NCBI GenBank assembly: GCA_016841945.1
Contig: JAENYC010000001.1
Location: 282,284-346,283, forward strand
Length of the DNA: 64,000 nucleotides
Direction of reading: 5' to 3'
Source: Haloplasma contractile
GTDB taxonomy: Bacteria; Bacillota_I; Bacilli_A; Haloplasmatales; Haloplasmataceae
Numbering within the stretch: position 1 is the first letter of the stretch; every line of letters starts with the position of its first letter. This document shows, one piece after another, positions 48,099-56,835 of this stretch. The notes beneath the pieces were generated by a model. The model did no database searches and was not told the origin of the DNA. It saw only the letters and a program-made list of their open reading frames with translations. The position numbers and the translations under genes were made by a program.

Positions 48099-48189
48099 AC
48101 GATGATATGATAAAGTAACCAATTAACAAAATCAAAATCACAATTAAAACAATACTTATTTTAGATCTTTTCTTTTTACAGCAATCCAT
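48097..48189 (-). CDS. 30-residue Cys-Cys membrane peptide downstream of feoB
   Basis: The sequence MDCCKKKRSKISIVLIVILI continues for 10 more residues (LLIGYFIISS). ATG 48189 is preceded by TAGGTGATATT, overlapping the feoB stop region, and the terminator begins at its stop codon. A cytosolic CC plus basic cluster and one membrane helix recall the FeoB-associated Cys-rich membrane proteins, though this one is shorter and has the Cys at the N terminus. A likely third member of the feo operon. Confidence 0.6.
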   Translation of the reverse strand: MDCCKKKRSKISIVLIVILILLIGYFIISS

Positions 48190-48200
48190 AATATCACCTA

Positions 48201-50195
48201 CTATATAAATAATATTCCAACTTGATAGATAATAAAACTAACAATATAAGCTATGATAAAAGTAAATCCTACCGCAAAAAGCGTAAAGCGTAATGATTTT
48301 GTTTCTTGGTGAATGACACCCACTGTTGCAAGACATGGTAAATACAATAAACTAAACACCATAAAACTATACGCACTTATTCCCGTCATAAATGAGGTTG
48401 TTATAGCTTGAGCATAGACTGATTCTCCTCCATATATGACAATCATTGAAGTCACAATTAATTCTTTAGCCAAAAATCCAACAATTAAACTACTTGCTGC
48501 TTTCCATGTTCCAAAACCAAGAGGTTGAAATAATGGAGCAAAAAAGTTACCGATATACGCTAAGAAACTCGTGTCATTCGTTTGAGCAATTCCATCTGGT
48601 CCCATATATTGTAAAAACCACAATACAATCGTTCCTAGTAAAATAAACTTACCTGCTTTTTCTATAAAATCCATAAGCATCAATTTCGTTTGACGAAAAA
48701 CATTGCGACCACTCGGTATACGATAGGGTGGTATTTCTAAAACAAACTGATTACTAGTATTTTTAAAGATTGAAAGAGATAATATTTTAGCAGAAGCAAG
48801 TGCAACAACCGTTCCAATGATATACATACTTAAAATGACAATCGCTCTATGTTTTTCAAAAAAAATTGAAGCCAGTAGCCCATATACTGGAATCCGTGCT
48901 GAACAACTCATAAATGGAATGATTAAAATGGTTAATAATCGCTCTTTTTTATCAGCAATCGTACGAGTTGCCATAATAGCGGGTACATTACATCCAATTC
49001 CAGTCACCAATGGTACAATTGATTTCCCATTTAATCCAAATTTAGATAACAAAGTATCAAGCATCATGGCTACTCTTGTCATATAACCTGTACCTTCAAT
49101 GATAGCAAGGAGTAAAAACAATATACCTATTTGTGGTACAAACACTAATACACCACTCATCCCCGCTAACACCCCGTCAATGATTAGATTCATTAATATG
49201 CCATCTTCTTTTGCACCTAATATTTGTAAGAAACTTTTGGCAAGGGGAATGATTTGTTCGAATAATTGACCTATTGCATCACTAATATAATTCCCCAAAA
49301 AATCAAAAGTAAGAAAATAAATACTAAACATCACAAATAGAAAGATAAAAAAACCAATGATAGGATGGGTAATCCATCTATCTATACGTTGATTAACTAA
49401 TTTTGTTTTGTTAAGACTTGTAAAGGTGGTTAGACATTCATTATATAAATTATTAATGAAATCTCTTCGATAGTTAAAGATAGCACCTTTTAAAGAAAAA
49501 GCAACTTTATTTTGAATGATTGCTGCTTCACACTTTTTAACAATTAATTCAACTTGTAAAGGATTATTAACTTCAATGTGTTCTAAAATAGCATGATTTC
49601 CTTCTAGAATTTGTATGGCTAACCAACGATTAAGTGCTTTATTTTTGGGGTTTTTCATTAACCCCATTAATTGTTCAATGGCCTCTTCAATGATTTTTCC
49701 ATAATACAGTTGAAAAGATTCTTTTTCACCCACATTTTCTAACTGTTGAACTAAATCAAAGATTCCTTCCTTAGTTCTAGCGGAAAGTCCCACCACATGG
49801 CATTTTAATTTTTTACTCAATTTTTTTATATCAATTTTTTTGCCTGAATGATTTAATTCATCCATCATATTTAACGCCATAACAATTGGACGTCCAAATT
49901 CTAATAATTGTATACTTAAATGAAGATTTCGCTTAAGATGTGTTGAATCAACAATATTTACAATACCATCATAGTTTTCATGAATTAATGAATTGGTAAC
50001 AATGCCTTCATCTTCACTACTAGGCGATACACTATAAGTACCTGGTAAATCAATTAATTCACCAAATTTAAATTGCCCAATTTTTTTCTCTACTGTAATC
50101 CCACCATAATTGCCCACGTGGGCATAAGATTCACTCATTAAATTAAAGATAGATGATTTACCTACATTTGGATTTCCGATTAATAAATAACGCAT
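48201..50195 (-). CDS. feoB: Ferrous iron transporter FeoB
   Basis: 664 aa from ATG 50195 (AAAAGGTGAAAAT upstream; the longer frame into feoA lacks a site). N-terminal G domain: G1 GNPNVGKSS, G3 DLPGTYSV, G4 NMMDE; then a helical spacer and the membrane part with Gate motifs GIGCNVPAIMATRT and FMSCSARIPVY. It imports Fe(II). 13 nt after feoA. Confidence 0.96.
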   Translation of the reverse strand: MRYLLIGNPNVGKSSIFNLMSESYAHVGNYGGITVEKKIGQFKFGELIDLPGTYSVSPSSEDEGIVTNSLIHENYDGIVNIVDSTHLKRNLHLSIQLLEFGRPIVMALNMMDELNHSGKKIDIKKLSKKLKCHVVGLSARTKEGIFDLVQQLENVGEKESFQLYYGKIIEEAIEQLMGLMKNPKNKALNRWLAIQILEGNHAILEHIEVNNPLQVELIVKKCEAAIIQNKVAFSLKGAIFNYRRDFINNLYNECLTTFTSLNKTKLVNQRIDRWITHPIIGFFIFLFVMFSIYFLTFDFLGNYISDAIGQLFEQIIPLAKSFLQILGAKEDGILMNLIIDGVLAGMSGVLVFVPQIGILFLLLAIIEGTGYMTRVAMMLDTLLSKFGLNGKSIVPLVTGIGCNVPAIMATRTIADKKERLLTILIIPFMSCSARIPVYGLLASIFFEKHRAIVILSMYIIGTVVALASAKILSLSIFKNTSNQFVLEIPPYRIPSGRNVFRQTKLMLMDFIEKAGKFILLGTIVLWFLQYMGPDGIAQTNDTSFLAYIGNFFAPLFQPLGFGTWKAASSLIVGFLAKELIVTSMIVIYGGESVYAQAITTSFMTGISAYSFMVFSLLYLPCLATVGVIHQETKSLRFTLFAVGFTFIIAYIVSFIIYQVGILFI

Positions 50196-50208
50196 ATTTT
50201 CACCTTTT

Positions 50209-50448
50209 CTAATTGTCTTGAATGATGATATTTTTTGCATCTTTTTGTCTTATACATATTTCAACATCATCTATTTCAATAATATATAATTGATTAAAAT
50301 TAATTCTTTTGATTAATCTAACTTGTGCATCAGGTGCAATACCTAAATCTAAAAAACGATGACGGACAATATTATTCATATTCGTCATGTCGATAATTTT
50401 ACTTTCTTCTCCTATTTGCATATCTCTTATTGATTTATATTGCATCAT
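50209..50448 (-). CDS. feoA: FeoA SH3-like protein
   Basis: 79 aa. MRHRFLDLGIAPDA-type core (IVRHRFLDLGIAPDAQVRLIKRI) and a following beta hairpin fit FeoA, which modulates FeoB. Two adjacent ATGs follow AGAGGTGAC. The Fur box lies just upstream. Confidence 0.93.
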   Translation of the reverse strand: MMQYKSIRDMQIGEESKIIDMTNMNNIVRHRFLDLGIAPDAQVRLIKRINFNQLYIIEIDDVEICIRQKDAKNIIIQDN

Positions 50449-50460
50449 GTCACCTCTAAT

Positions 50461-50475
50461 TGATAATGATTATCA
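50461..50475 (-). promoter_or_regulatory. Fur box in the feoAB leader
   Basis: TGATAATGATTATCA is a perfect 7-1-7 inverted repeat identical to the classic Fur core. It lies between the -10 box and the feoA ribosome site, so Fe-Fur binding would block transcription of the feo operon. Confidence 0.9.
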
Positions 50476-50486
50476 TTTACTACTAT

Positions 50487-50516
50487 ATTATAGTCTAAAC
50501 AGGGATTGTATGTCAA
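50487..50516 (-). promoter_or_regulatory. feoAB promoter
   Basis: A consensus TTGACA (50516-50511) and TATAAT (50492-50487) are separated by 18 nt; initiation is expected near 50480, a few bases before the Fur box. Confidence 0.85.
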
Positions 50517-50603
50517 ACATTATTATAAATTATTATTATTTAATGCATGAGGTCGGACTGATTTTTATATACATTAATATAGATATGGTTAATTGGTGAT
50601 ACT

Positions 50604-51764
50604 ATGATGAAAATAACTAAGAATTTAATAGTTGCTTTGTTTATAATTTTATCCATACTCTTTATGATCATTGAAACAGACGATATCATGTATGGTGTTC
50701 AAAATGCGATTAAACTATGGGCAACACGCGTATTTCCCGTCTTATTCCCTTTTTATATATTTAGCGCATTAGCAGTTAAATATGGCGTCGCACATCTTTT
50801 AGGAGACTTGTTAAAACCTATAACACGCTGCTTATTCAGAACTTCATCAATCAGTGGATTTGTTTTTTTTATGTCAATAATATCTGGTAATCCTTCTAGC
50901 GCTATTATTATCTCACAACTTTATGAAGATGGTTCTATTACGAAAACAGAAGCTCAACATCTTTTATCCTTTTGTGTATTTGTTAATCCTATTTTTTGTA
51001 TTGGAACAATAGGATATGCTTACTTTCATAATGTAACAATTGGATACATCGTATTAATCAGTCACATAATGGCCAATATCATCATCGGTTTACTCATGCG
51101 CTATCAAATTAAAAATAAGTATATTGAACATTTTTCATTTAAAAATGCTTACTTAAAAATGGTTAGACATAAAAACAAGCATAATACCACTTTTGGAGAA
51201 ACCATCACTACTATTTTACAAAATGGGATGAATACGATGTTTTTAATCGGTGGTTTTATGATATTTTATAATCTCATAATTGTGATGATTATAAACTCAC
51301 AAATCATTCATTATTCATATCACTATCTATCTTATTTATTGATGCTTTTTAATATTCATTATGAAACCTATTATGCTTTTTTTGTTGGGATTTTTGAAAT
51401 GGTTTTAGGCGTTGACACTGTCATTCAAAGTACATTTTCTTTACGACTGACCACAACTTTTGTTACCATGTTAATATCTTTTGGGGGTTTATCCATCCAT
51501 TCGCAAATTCAAAGCATTTTATTAAAAGTAAAATTAAAGTATTTTCCTTTCTTCATCTCTAGAATTGCTCAGATGGTGTTTAGTGGGGTAATCTCTTTCT
51601 ACCTGTTCCCATTTTTGTATAATGAAAAAACAATTCATACTATTTACCTATTTTCCTACACAACGAAAGATAAAACTATTGTGCTATTATCTATTATCAT
51701 TTTATCCATTTGTTTATTAACAATAATAAATCACCGTATAGTAAAAAAAAGAACTCTTAGTTGA
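50604..51764 (+). CDS. ylbJ: Sporulation integral membrane protein YlbJ
   Basis: 386 aa with about 8-10 membrane segments. YlbJ motifs: WATRVFPVLFPFYIFSALAVKYG, FFMSIISGNPSSAIIISQLYEDGSITKTEAQHLLSF and VNPIFCIGTIG, of the nucleoside-recognition (Gate) superfamily. In B. subtilis YlbJ is sigmaE-dependent and required for spore heat resistance. Start ATG (two adjacent) after GGTGATACT. Beside coaD and rsmD as in B. subtilis (ylbH-ylbI-ylbJ), but in convergent orientation. Confidence 0.88.
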   Translation: MMKITKNLIVALFIILSILFMIIETDDIMYGVQNAIKLWATRVFPVLFPFYIFSALAVKYGVAHLLGDLLKPITRCLFRTSSISGFVFFMSIISGNPSSAIIISQLYEDGSITKTEAQHLLSFCVFVNPIFCIGTIGYAYFHNVTIGYIVLISHIMANIIIGLLMRYQIKNKYIEHFSFKNAYLKMVRHKNKHNTTFGETITTILQNGMNTMFLIGGFMIFYNLIIVMIINSQIIHYSYHYLSYLLMLFNIHYETYYAFFVGIFEMVLGVDTVIQSTFSLRLTTTFVTMLISFGGLSIHSQIQSILLKVKLKYFPFFISRIAQMVFSGVISFYLFPFLYNEKTIHTIYLFSYTTKDKTIVLLSIIILSICLLTIINHRIVKKRTLS

Positions 51765-51778
51765 GTTCATTTTTTTAT
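51743..51778. terminator. Bidirectional terminator inside the ends of ylbJ and coaD
   Basis: The stem GAACTC/GAGTTC with a 6-nt loop is flanked by A8 and T7. It overlaps the stop codon of ylbJ and the last codons of coaD, so the two convergent genes end only 2 nt apart. Confidence 0.82.
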
Positions 51779-52249
51779 TTTCTCATAGACTTCAGTTGCA
51801 ATATATGGAGGAACAAACTTAGCAATATCTCCACCAAATCTTGCAATTTCTTTCACCATACTAGATGAAAAATAAGAATATTCTGTTTTAGTCATCATAA
51901 AAGCAGTATCAACTTCTGGATTTAACAATAAATTAGTTGAAGCCATTTGTAATTCATATTCAAAATCTGTTACAGCTCTCAGTCCTCTTAATAAAAAGTT
52001 TGCTTTTATTTCTTTAGCAAAGGTTGATATCAGTTTATCACAAATGACGACTTTTACATTTGTATACTTCTCTATCGCTTTTTCTAACATCTCTTTTCTT
52101 TCATCAATAGTAAACAAATAATCCTTTGTGATATTTTTTGAAATTGCGATATATAAAGTATCAAAGAGTTTACTCCCCCTATCAATTAAATCCAAATGTC
52201 CATATGTTAATGGATCAAATGAACCTGGATACATTCCTGTCTTATTCAT
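51767..52249 (-). CDS. coaD: Phosphopantetheine adenylyltransferase
   Basis: 160 aa from ATG 52249 (GGTGATGGGA upstream). It makes dephospho-CoA. Motifs: YPGSFDPLTYGHLDLI (T/HxGH), the Lys/Arg of LLRGLRAVTDFEYELQM, and YSFFSSSMVKEIARFGGD. It overlaps rsmD by 8 nt, the standard rsmD-coaD pair. Confidence 0.96.
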   Translation of the reverse strand: MNKTGMYPGSFDPLTYGHLDLIDRGSKLFDTLYIAISKNITKDYLFTIDERKEMLEKAIEKYTNVKVVICDKLISTFAKEIKANFLLRGLRAVTDFEYELQMASTNLLLNPEVDTAFMMTKTEYSYFSSSMVKEIARFGGDIAKFVPPYIATEVYEKIKK

Positions 52250-52811
52250 TCCCATCACCACTTTTTTTATAAATTGTTATTTTGGTTATACCATAAAGGT
52301 ACTCTTTTATATAATGTGTATTTTTATAATTTTTTAATAATTTTTCTTCTTTTAAACACTCCGTAATGATACAAGCACCTTCATTTAGTAAACGATCATC
52401 TTCTAATATCTTAATAATTTCATTAATTTTTTGTTTTTGATATGGTGGATCTAAAAAAACATAATCAAATTGATAATTTTGACCCTTTAAAAACTGAAGA
52501 CCTTTAAAAGCGTCCATTTTATAGACTTCACTTTGGTCTTCAATATTAAGCAATTGTATATTTTCTTTAATGGTTTGATAAGCAGCATAATTTTTATCTA
52601 TAAATATGCACTTATCTATTCCTCTACTAATTGCTTCAATTCCAAGACTACCACTCCCTGCAAATAAATCAAGTCCTATACCACCGGAAAAAAACTGCCC
52701 TAAGGCATTAAATAAAGATTCTTTCACCTTATCAAGGGTTGGTCTTGTAAGTTTACCTGAAATGGTTTTGATTTTTCGACCACCTAAAGTACCAGCTATT
52801 ACTCTCATCAT
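52242..52811 (-). CDS. rsmD: 16S rRNA m2G966 methyltransferase RsmD
   Basis: 189 aa. MRVIAGTLGGRKI at the N terminus, SAM motif LDLFAGSGSLGIEAISRG and the catalytic FLDPPYQ. It methylates G966 of 16S rRNA. Start ATG after TTAGGTGAT. Overlapping coaD downstream, as in B. subtilis ylbH-coaD. Confidence 0.95.
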   Translation of the reverse strand: MMRVIAGTLGGRKIKTISGKLTRPTLDKVKESLFNALGQFFSGGIGLDLFAGSGSLGIEAISRGIDKCIFIDKNYAAYQTIKENIQLLNIEDQSEVYKMDAFKGLQFLKGQNYQFDYVFLDPPYQKQKINEIIKILEDDRLLNEGACIITECLKEEKLLKNYKNTHYIKEYLYGITKITIYKKSGDGNE

Positions 52812-52834
52812 ATCACCTAATTTAAAAAATAAAT

Positions 52835-53680
52835 CTATATCAAATCGTTCATGTCTATATAAAAGATTCCTTCTGATGTCATCCTATATAAAATATCCTT
52901 ATCAATTGCCATATTCCAGTTTCCATAAGGAATCTTTTTATGTAAAGCCAGGTCTTTTTTATGCCATATTTTCATTTCTTGACATGGTGCACTCACTGTT
53001 ATAATAAAATCCGACCATATACCAAGAACATAAAACATTTTTTGATGACATTTTTTAATTCGTCCTGTTTCTAACATTGTGTTTTTATCAAAAACACCTA
53101 AGGATAAATCTTGAGAACCGGTATAGATGGTATCCTTTGTTATAATCAAACTTTTTAAATTTTTTTTATGTGCTTTTATCAGTTTAACATCTAAACTTTC
53201 TTTATCTATGATTAAAAGTTCTCCATTAACATTTCCACCGTATATTTTATCTATTACCTTTATATCCCAGATACTACTGGTTGTCAATGGGTGATAGGTT
53301 ACAGTTTTAGTCTGTTTATTAATTTTAGCTAATGGCCCATTTCTAATTGCTGCATAGATAAAATGTTTATCATAATCAATCCCACAAATATCTGAGCTTA
53401 AATCAGTCCCTAATTCCCATTGATACAATATTTCGAGGGTGTGAACATCTACTTTATATAATGTGCAAAATTCTCTACAATAAAGATAATCTCCATCTAT
53501 AAAAAATTGTCTAGACCTTCTATTCTTTTTAAAGACTTCTTTTTTCTTGATACAGTTACCTGATTCTTTATCCACTAAAATAATTGATTTTTCAGATAGA
53601 ATATAAATAATATTAGATAAAATTTTCATCATATAATTTTTGCTTTCATGTAGAAATTTTGTTTTAAACAAATCAATCAC
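52835..53680 (-). CDS. WD/PQQ-like beta-propeller protein, unknown
   Basis: 281 aa. A series of blade-like strands: IIYILSEKSIILVDKESG, DYLYCREFCTLYKVDVHTLEIL, HFIYAAIRNGPLAKINKQT, IYGGNVNGELLIIDKES, DTIYTGSQDLSLGVFDKNT and ILYRMTSEGIFYIDM. No signal peptide is clear, so it is likely cytosolic. Start GTG 53680 (AAAGGACT upstream) overlapping the stop of the DJ-1 gene as GTGA, so the two are coupled. The partner and role are unknown. Confidence 0.65.
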   Translation of the reverse strand: MIDLFKTKFLHESKNYMMKILSNIIYILSEKSIILVDKESGNCIKKKEVFKKNRRSRQFFIDGDYLYCREFCTLYKVDVHTLEILYQWELGTDLSSDICGIDYDKHFIYAAIRNGPLAKINKQTKTVTYHPLTTSSIWDIKVIDKIYGGNVNGELLIIDKESLDVKLIKAHKKNLKSLIITKDTIYTGSQDLSLGVFDKNTMLETGRIKKCHQKMFYVLGIWSDFIITVSAPCQEMKIWHKKDLALHKKIPYGNWNMAIDKDILYRMTSEGIFYIDMNDLI

Positions 53681-54243
53681 AGTCCTTTGTAATGACTAAT
53701 ATAAGCATCTTTTTGATTTTGATCTTTAAATCCATTAAAAAAGTCAATTAATTCCATTGAAAAATCGATAAAAGCATTTCCAAGCGCAGTGACAATATTT
53801 TTGTCCCTCACAACATTTTGCCTAACAAAGTTCTTCCAATTAAAGTAATCGGCTTTGTTTTGTTTCTCTAGTTCATCTTTAGATAATGTTGTTGTGAACT
53901 TCACTTCATTTAATACACCTGCTTTTGCCAAATATTGAGGGCCAGCACAAATAGCTGATAATAATTTTCCTTCACTGTTCAATTTATTAATAAGATTTTT
54001 TAAATCTTCTCGAAGGTCTAATTCCCAACCGCCTGGGATGATTAATCCTAAAACATCCGTGAGACTTAAAGCCTCCTCAACCGTCATATGTGGATGATAT
54101 TGTAAATTAGAATTTGCTGTTACCGTATCCTTTGTATAGGCAATGGTGATGACCTCTTTTTTTATCCATTTCATGGCAGTTGCTGGAAATGTCATTTCAA
54201 AATCAGCCATATTATCATATAAAAATACCAATACTTTTCCCAT
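53677..54243 (-). CDS. DJ-1/PfpI family protein
   Basis: 188 aa. Class-I glutamine-amidotransferase-like fold with the nucleophile elbow AICAGPQYLAKAG (Cys about 100) and GLIIPGGWELDLRED. It resembles the type-1 amidotransferase-like proteins in the DJ-1/PfpI group (chaperone, deglycase or protease-like roles; not resolvable here). Coupled with the propeller gene. Confidence 0.85.
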   Translation of the reverse strand: MGKVLVFLYDNMADFEMTFPATAMKWIKKEVITIAYTKDTVTANSNLQYHPHMTVEEALSLTDVLGLIIPGGWELDLREDLKNLINKLNSEGKLLSAICAGPQYLAKAGVLNEVKFTTTLSKDELEKQNKADYFNWKNFVRQNVVRDKNIVTALGNAFIDFSMELIDFFNGFKDQNQKDAYISHYKGL

Positions 54244-54307
54244 TTTTTACCTCCTTTTTTTCTCATTATAACATTTATCGACTATTTATGTCATCCTATA
54301 ATAATAG

Positions 54308-54336
54308 AAAAAAAGTCTTAACTCGAGTTAAGACTT
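54308..54336 (-). terminator. Terminator after the aldehyde dehydrogenase
   Basis: A perfect 24-nt palindrome (54313-54336, centre CTCGAG) is followed by T-rich sequence on the minus strand (A7 on the plus strand). It starts 2 nt after the stop. Confidence 0.88.
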
Positions 54337-54337
54337 C

Positions 54338-55696
54338 TTATTTAAACAATTTCTTTATTTTTTTAAATTTATTATCAGTATATGGTGGATACCTTAAGTT
54401 GATATCAAAATATTTCTTTTTTAAAATACTTTTTTGATTGGTAAAGGTTTCATAGGATGCTTTCCCATGATAACGACCCATCCCACTATTACCAACACCA
54501 CCAAAAGGTAAGTATGGTGTTGCTAAATGCAGTAAAGTGTCATTTATACATCCACCACCAAATTTGATTTGCTGACAGATATCTTTCTCAATTTGTTTAT
54601 CCTGAGTGAATAAATAAAGGGCCAGTGGGTTTGGATTATGTGAAACAATTTTAATGGCTTCACTTAAATGTTGAAATTCTATAATCGGTAAGATAGGTCC
54701 AAATATCTCATCTGTCATCAAAGGACCATCCAAGTCTACATTTGTCATTAAAGTGGGCGCGATTTTTAACACTTCTTCATTGTAGGCACCTCCGTAAAGA
54801 GGTATTTTGTTTTTTATAAGACTAATTAATCGATTAAAATGTCTGTTTGAAATTATTTTAGGATAGAGTGGATTTGTTAAAGGCTCATTATAAAATTGTT
54901 CAATAAAGTAAATTATTTTTTCTATTAATTCATCTTTTATCGAACGATGAACTAGTAAATAATCTGGTGCAACACAAGTTTGCCCTGCATTAAATAATTT
55001 ACCGAAAACAATTCTTTTAGCTGCTAACTCTATATTAGCATCATAACAAACTATTGAAGGGCTCTTTCCACCTAGTTCTAACGTAACAGGTGTTAAATGT
55101 TTGGCGGCTTTTTCCATGATAATCTTTCCAACAGGAACACTTCCTGTAAAGAATATATAATCAAAAGACTCATTTAACAACTGATTTGTTTCTTCTTTTC
55201 CACCTGTAATCACTGCTATGTACTCCTCTTTAAAATGTTCTTTCATCATACTTTGTAATAGTTTTGTTGTATTGATTGAATATTCAGAAGGTTTTATAAT
55301 AGCCGTATTACCTCCAGCAATAGCGCCAATTAGTGGATTAATAGACAAGTGAAAAGGATAGTTCCAAGGAGAAATAATCAGCGTCACACCATAAGGTTCT
55401 CGCATTAAATAACTTCTTGAACGAAAATGTACTATGGGTGTTTTCACTTTCTTAACCTTACTCCATTTAGGGAGATATTTTATCATATGGTTTATTTCAT
55501 CATATAAAATACCAATCTCAGAGATAAATCCTTCATACTTAGATTTACCTAAATCTTGATGCAAAGCTTCTAAAATTAACGCTTCATTTAATTTAATGAC
55601 GCTTTTTAATTTTTGGAGTTGATTGATACGAAATTGAAGGGATTTAGTTTTATTACTTTGAAAGTATTGTCGTTGTTTTTGAATGACTTCTAACAT
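54338..55696 (-). CDS. Aldehyde dehydrogenase (class-3-like)
   Basis: 452 aa. NAD(P)-dependent: LIISPWNYPFHLSINPLIGAIAGGN, catalytic Glu in VTLELGGKSPSIV, catalytic Cys in FNAGQTCVAPDYLLV, FGPILPI and PFGGVGNSGMGRYHG. The short length and the C-terminal hydrophobic/basic tail recall the class-3 YwdH/ALDH3 group that oxidises fatty or aromatic aldehydes. Start ATG followed by LEVIQKQRQYF. Confidence 0.93.
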   Translation of the reverse strand: MLEVIQKQRQYFQSNKTKSLQFRINQLQKLKSVIKLNEALILEALHQDLGKSKYEGFISEIGILYDEINHMIKYLPKWSKVKKVKTPIVHFRSRSYLMREPYGVTLIISPWNYPFHLSINPLIGAIAGGNTAIIKPSEYSINTTKLLQSMMKEHFKEEYIAVITGGKEETNQLLNESFDYIFFTGSVPVGKIIMEKAAKHLTPVTLELGGKSPSIVCYDANIELAAKRIVFGKLFNAGQTCVAPDYLLVHRSIKDELIEKIIYFIEQFYNEPLTNPLYPKIISNRHFNRLISLIKNKIPLYGGAYNEEVLKIAPTLMTNVDLDGPLMTDEIFGPILPIIEFQHLSEAIKIVSHNPNPLALYLFTQDKQIEKDICQQIKFGGGCINDTLLHLATPYLPFGGVGNSGMGRYHGKASYETFTNQKSILKKKYFDINLRYPPYTDNKFKKIKKLFK

Positions 55697-55704
55697 AAAT
55701 TCAC

Positions 55705-56142
55705 CTATTCATTTAAAGCAATAAATGCTTCTAACTCTTCTAAGGTCATAACACCTTCCCACCTTGAATTCTCATTAGCTATATATAATCCCTCTTTAAA
55801 ATAATAGGTTGTTGGAGTAAAATTTAATTCAGTTCCGTATTCTTCTAAAAACTCTTCAAAAGTAATATCAGTAAAACTTTTATCACTATATAATACGATC
55901 AAATCTTTTTGTGAATATTTCCTTACATATTTTGTGAGGGTATCTTTTTTATATTCATCACAACCCTGACATATACTATTACCAAGTACCAGTATAAAAG
56001 AATCCTCATCATCTATTTTTTGTTGAAATTCTTCATAAGAATTAATGTTCACCTTCGCTCTATTTTGATGAATGGCAAAAAAATACACCGCAAATCCTAT
56101 CATAATAACAATAGTGATAAACCCTATGATTTTATATTTCAT
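55705..56142 (-). CDS. Membrane-anchored thioredoxin-like protein (CQGC)
   Basis: 145 aa. N-terminal helix (about 5-24) and a thioredoxin-fold domain with ILVLGNSICQGCDEYKKDTL (CxxC, with Ser-Ile before it) and the cis-Pro in NFTPTTYYFKEGLY. The domain would face outside the cell, so a role in thiol-disulfide exchange or peroxide/bacteriocin-type handling at the membrane is inferred. It is divergent from a second membrane thioredoxin. Confidence 0.75.
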   Translation of the reverse strand: MKYKIIGFITIVIMIGFAVYFFAIHQNRAKVNINSYEEFQQKIDDEDSFILVLGNSICQGCDEYKKDTLTKYVRKYSQKDLIVLYSDKSFTDITFEEFLEEYGTELNFTPTTYYFKEGLYIANENSRWEGVMTLEELEAFIALNE

Positions 56143-56281
56143 TGCTTATCTCCTTCTTCTTTTTTTATTGTCATTATTATTATATTGTATTTATAAAAAA
56201 TTAACAAGGCATTGAATTATTTACATCATTCATAAATTAGGTTATAATAAATAATAGATTTTTTTTAAAAGGAGTCATAAT

Positions 56282-56737
56282 ATGAAAACAAAGCAAGTTA
56301 ATGGATTTAAATATTTTATATATGGTATCTTGTCACTATTTGTTATCCTCATCATAGGAATCATCGTTTTACAACGTGTGAGAGGGGAAGTTTTACCTGA
56401 TGCTTTAACAAAAGAAAGTGTGTCTCAATTAGCAGAAGATATCTATACTGGAGAAAATAATGATGCTTATTATGTCTATTTTTACTATCCTGGATGTGGT
56501 GCGTGTCAAAATTTCATGGAGAGTACCACTTATCAAAACTATGTCAGTCATCCAAATATAACAATGTATAAAATTAATGTATATGCTAATGAAGAATCCT
56601 ATGCATTATTTACTGAGCTTAATTTACAATCTACCCCTACTTTATTTTATATTAAAAAAGTCTCAGAAGACAAATATCAAATAAAAAAAGTAACTGCTAG
56701 TAATAAAGCAATTAATTTGTTAGACAAATATAGTTAA
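56282..56737 (+). CDS. Membrane-anchored thioredoxin-like protein (CGAC)
   Basis: 151 aa. N-terminal membrane helix (about 12-32), then a thioredoxin-fold domain with YVYFYYPGCGACQNFMEST (CGAC) and cis-Pro in LQSTPTLFYIKK. The redox motif faces outward. Start ATG after AAAGGAGTCATAAT. Paired head to head with the CQGC protein across a 139-nt region. Confidence 0.8.
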   Translation: MKTKQVNGFKYFIYGILSLFVILIIGIIVLQRVRGEVLPDALTKESVSQLAEDIYTGENNDAYYVYFYYPGCGACQNFMESTTYQNYVSHPNITMYKINVYANEESYALFTELNLQSTPTLFYIKKVSEDKYQIKKVTASNKAINLLDKYS

Positions 56738-56768
56738 ACTGCCTCTAAAAGGCAGTTTTATTTTTTTG
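56736..56768 (+). terminator. Terminator after the CGAC thioredoxin
   Basis: The stem AACTGCC/GGCAGTT with a 7-nt loop is followed by TTATTTTTTTG; it begins at the stop codon. Confidence 0.88.
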
Positions 56769-56835
56769 TATTGTCAAATGTACATTTTTTTTAATTTTTA
56801 TGGTAAAATGATAAAAAAGGCAAAGGAGAAATAAA

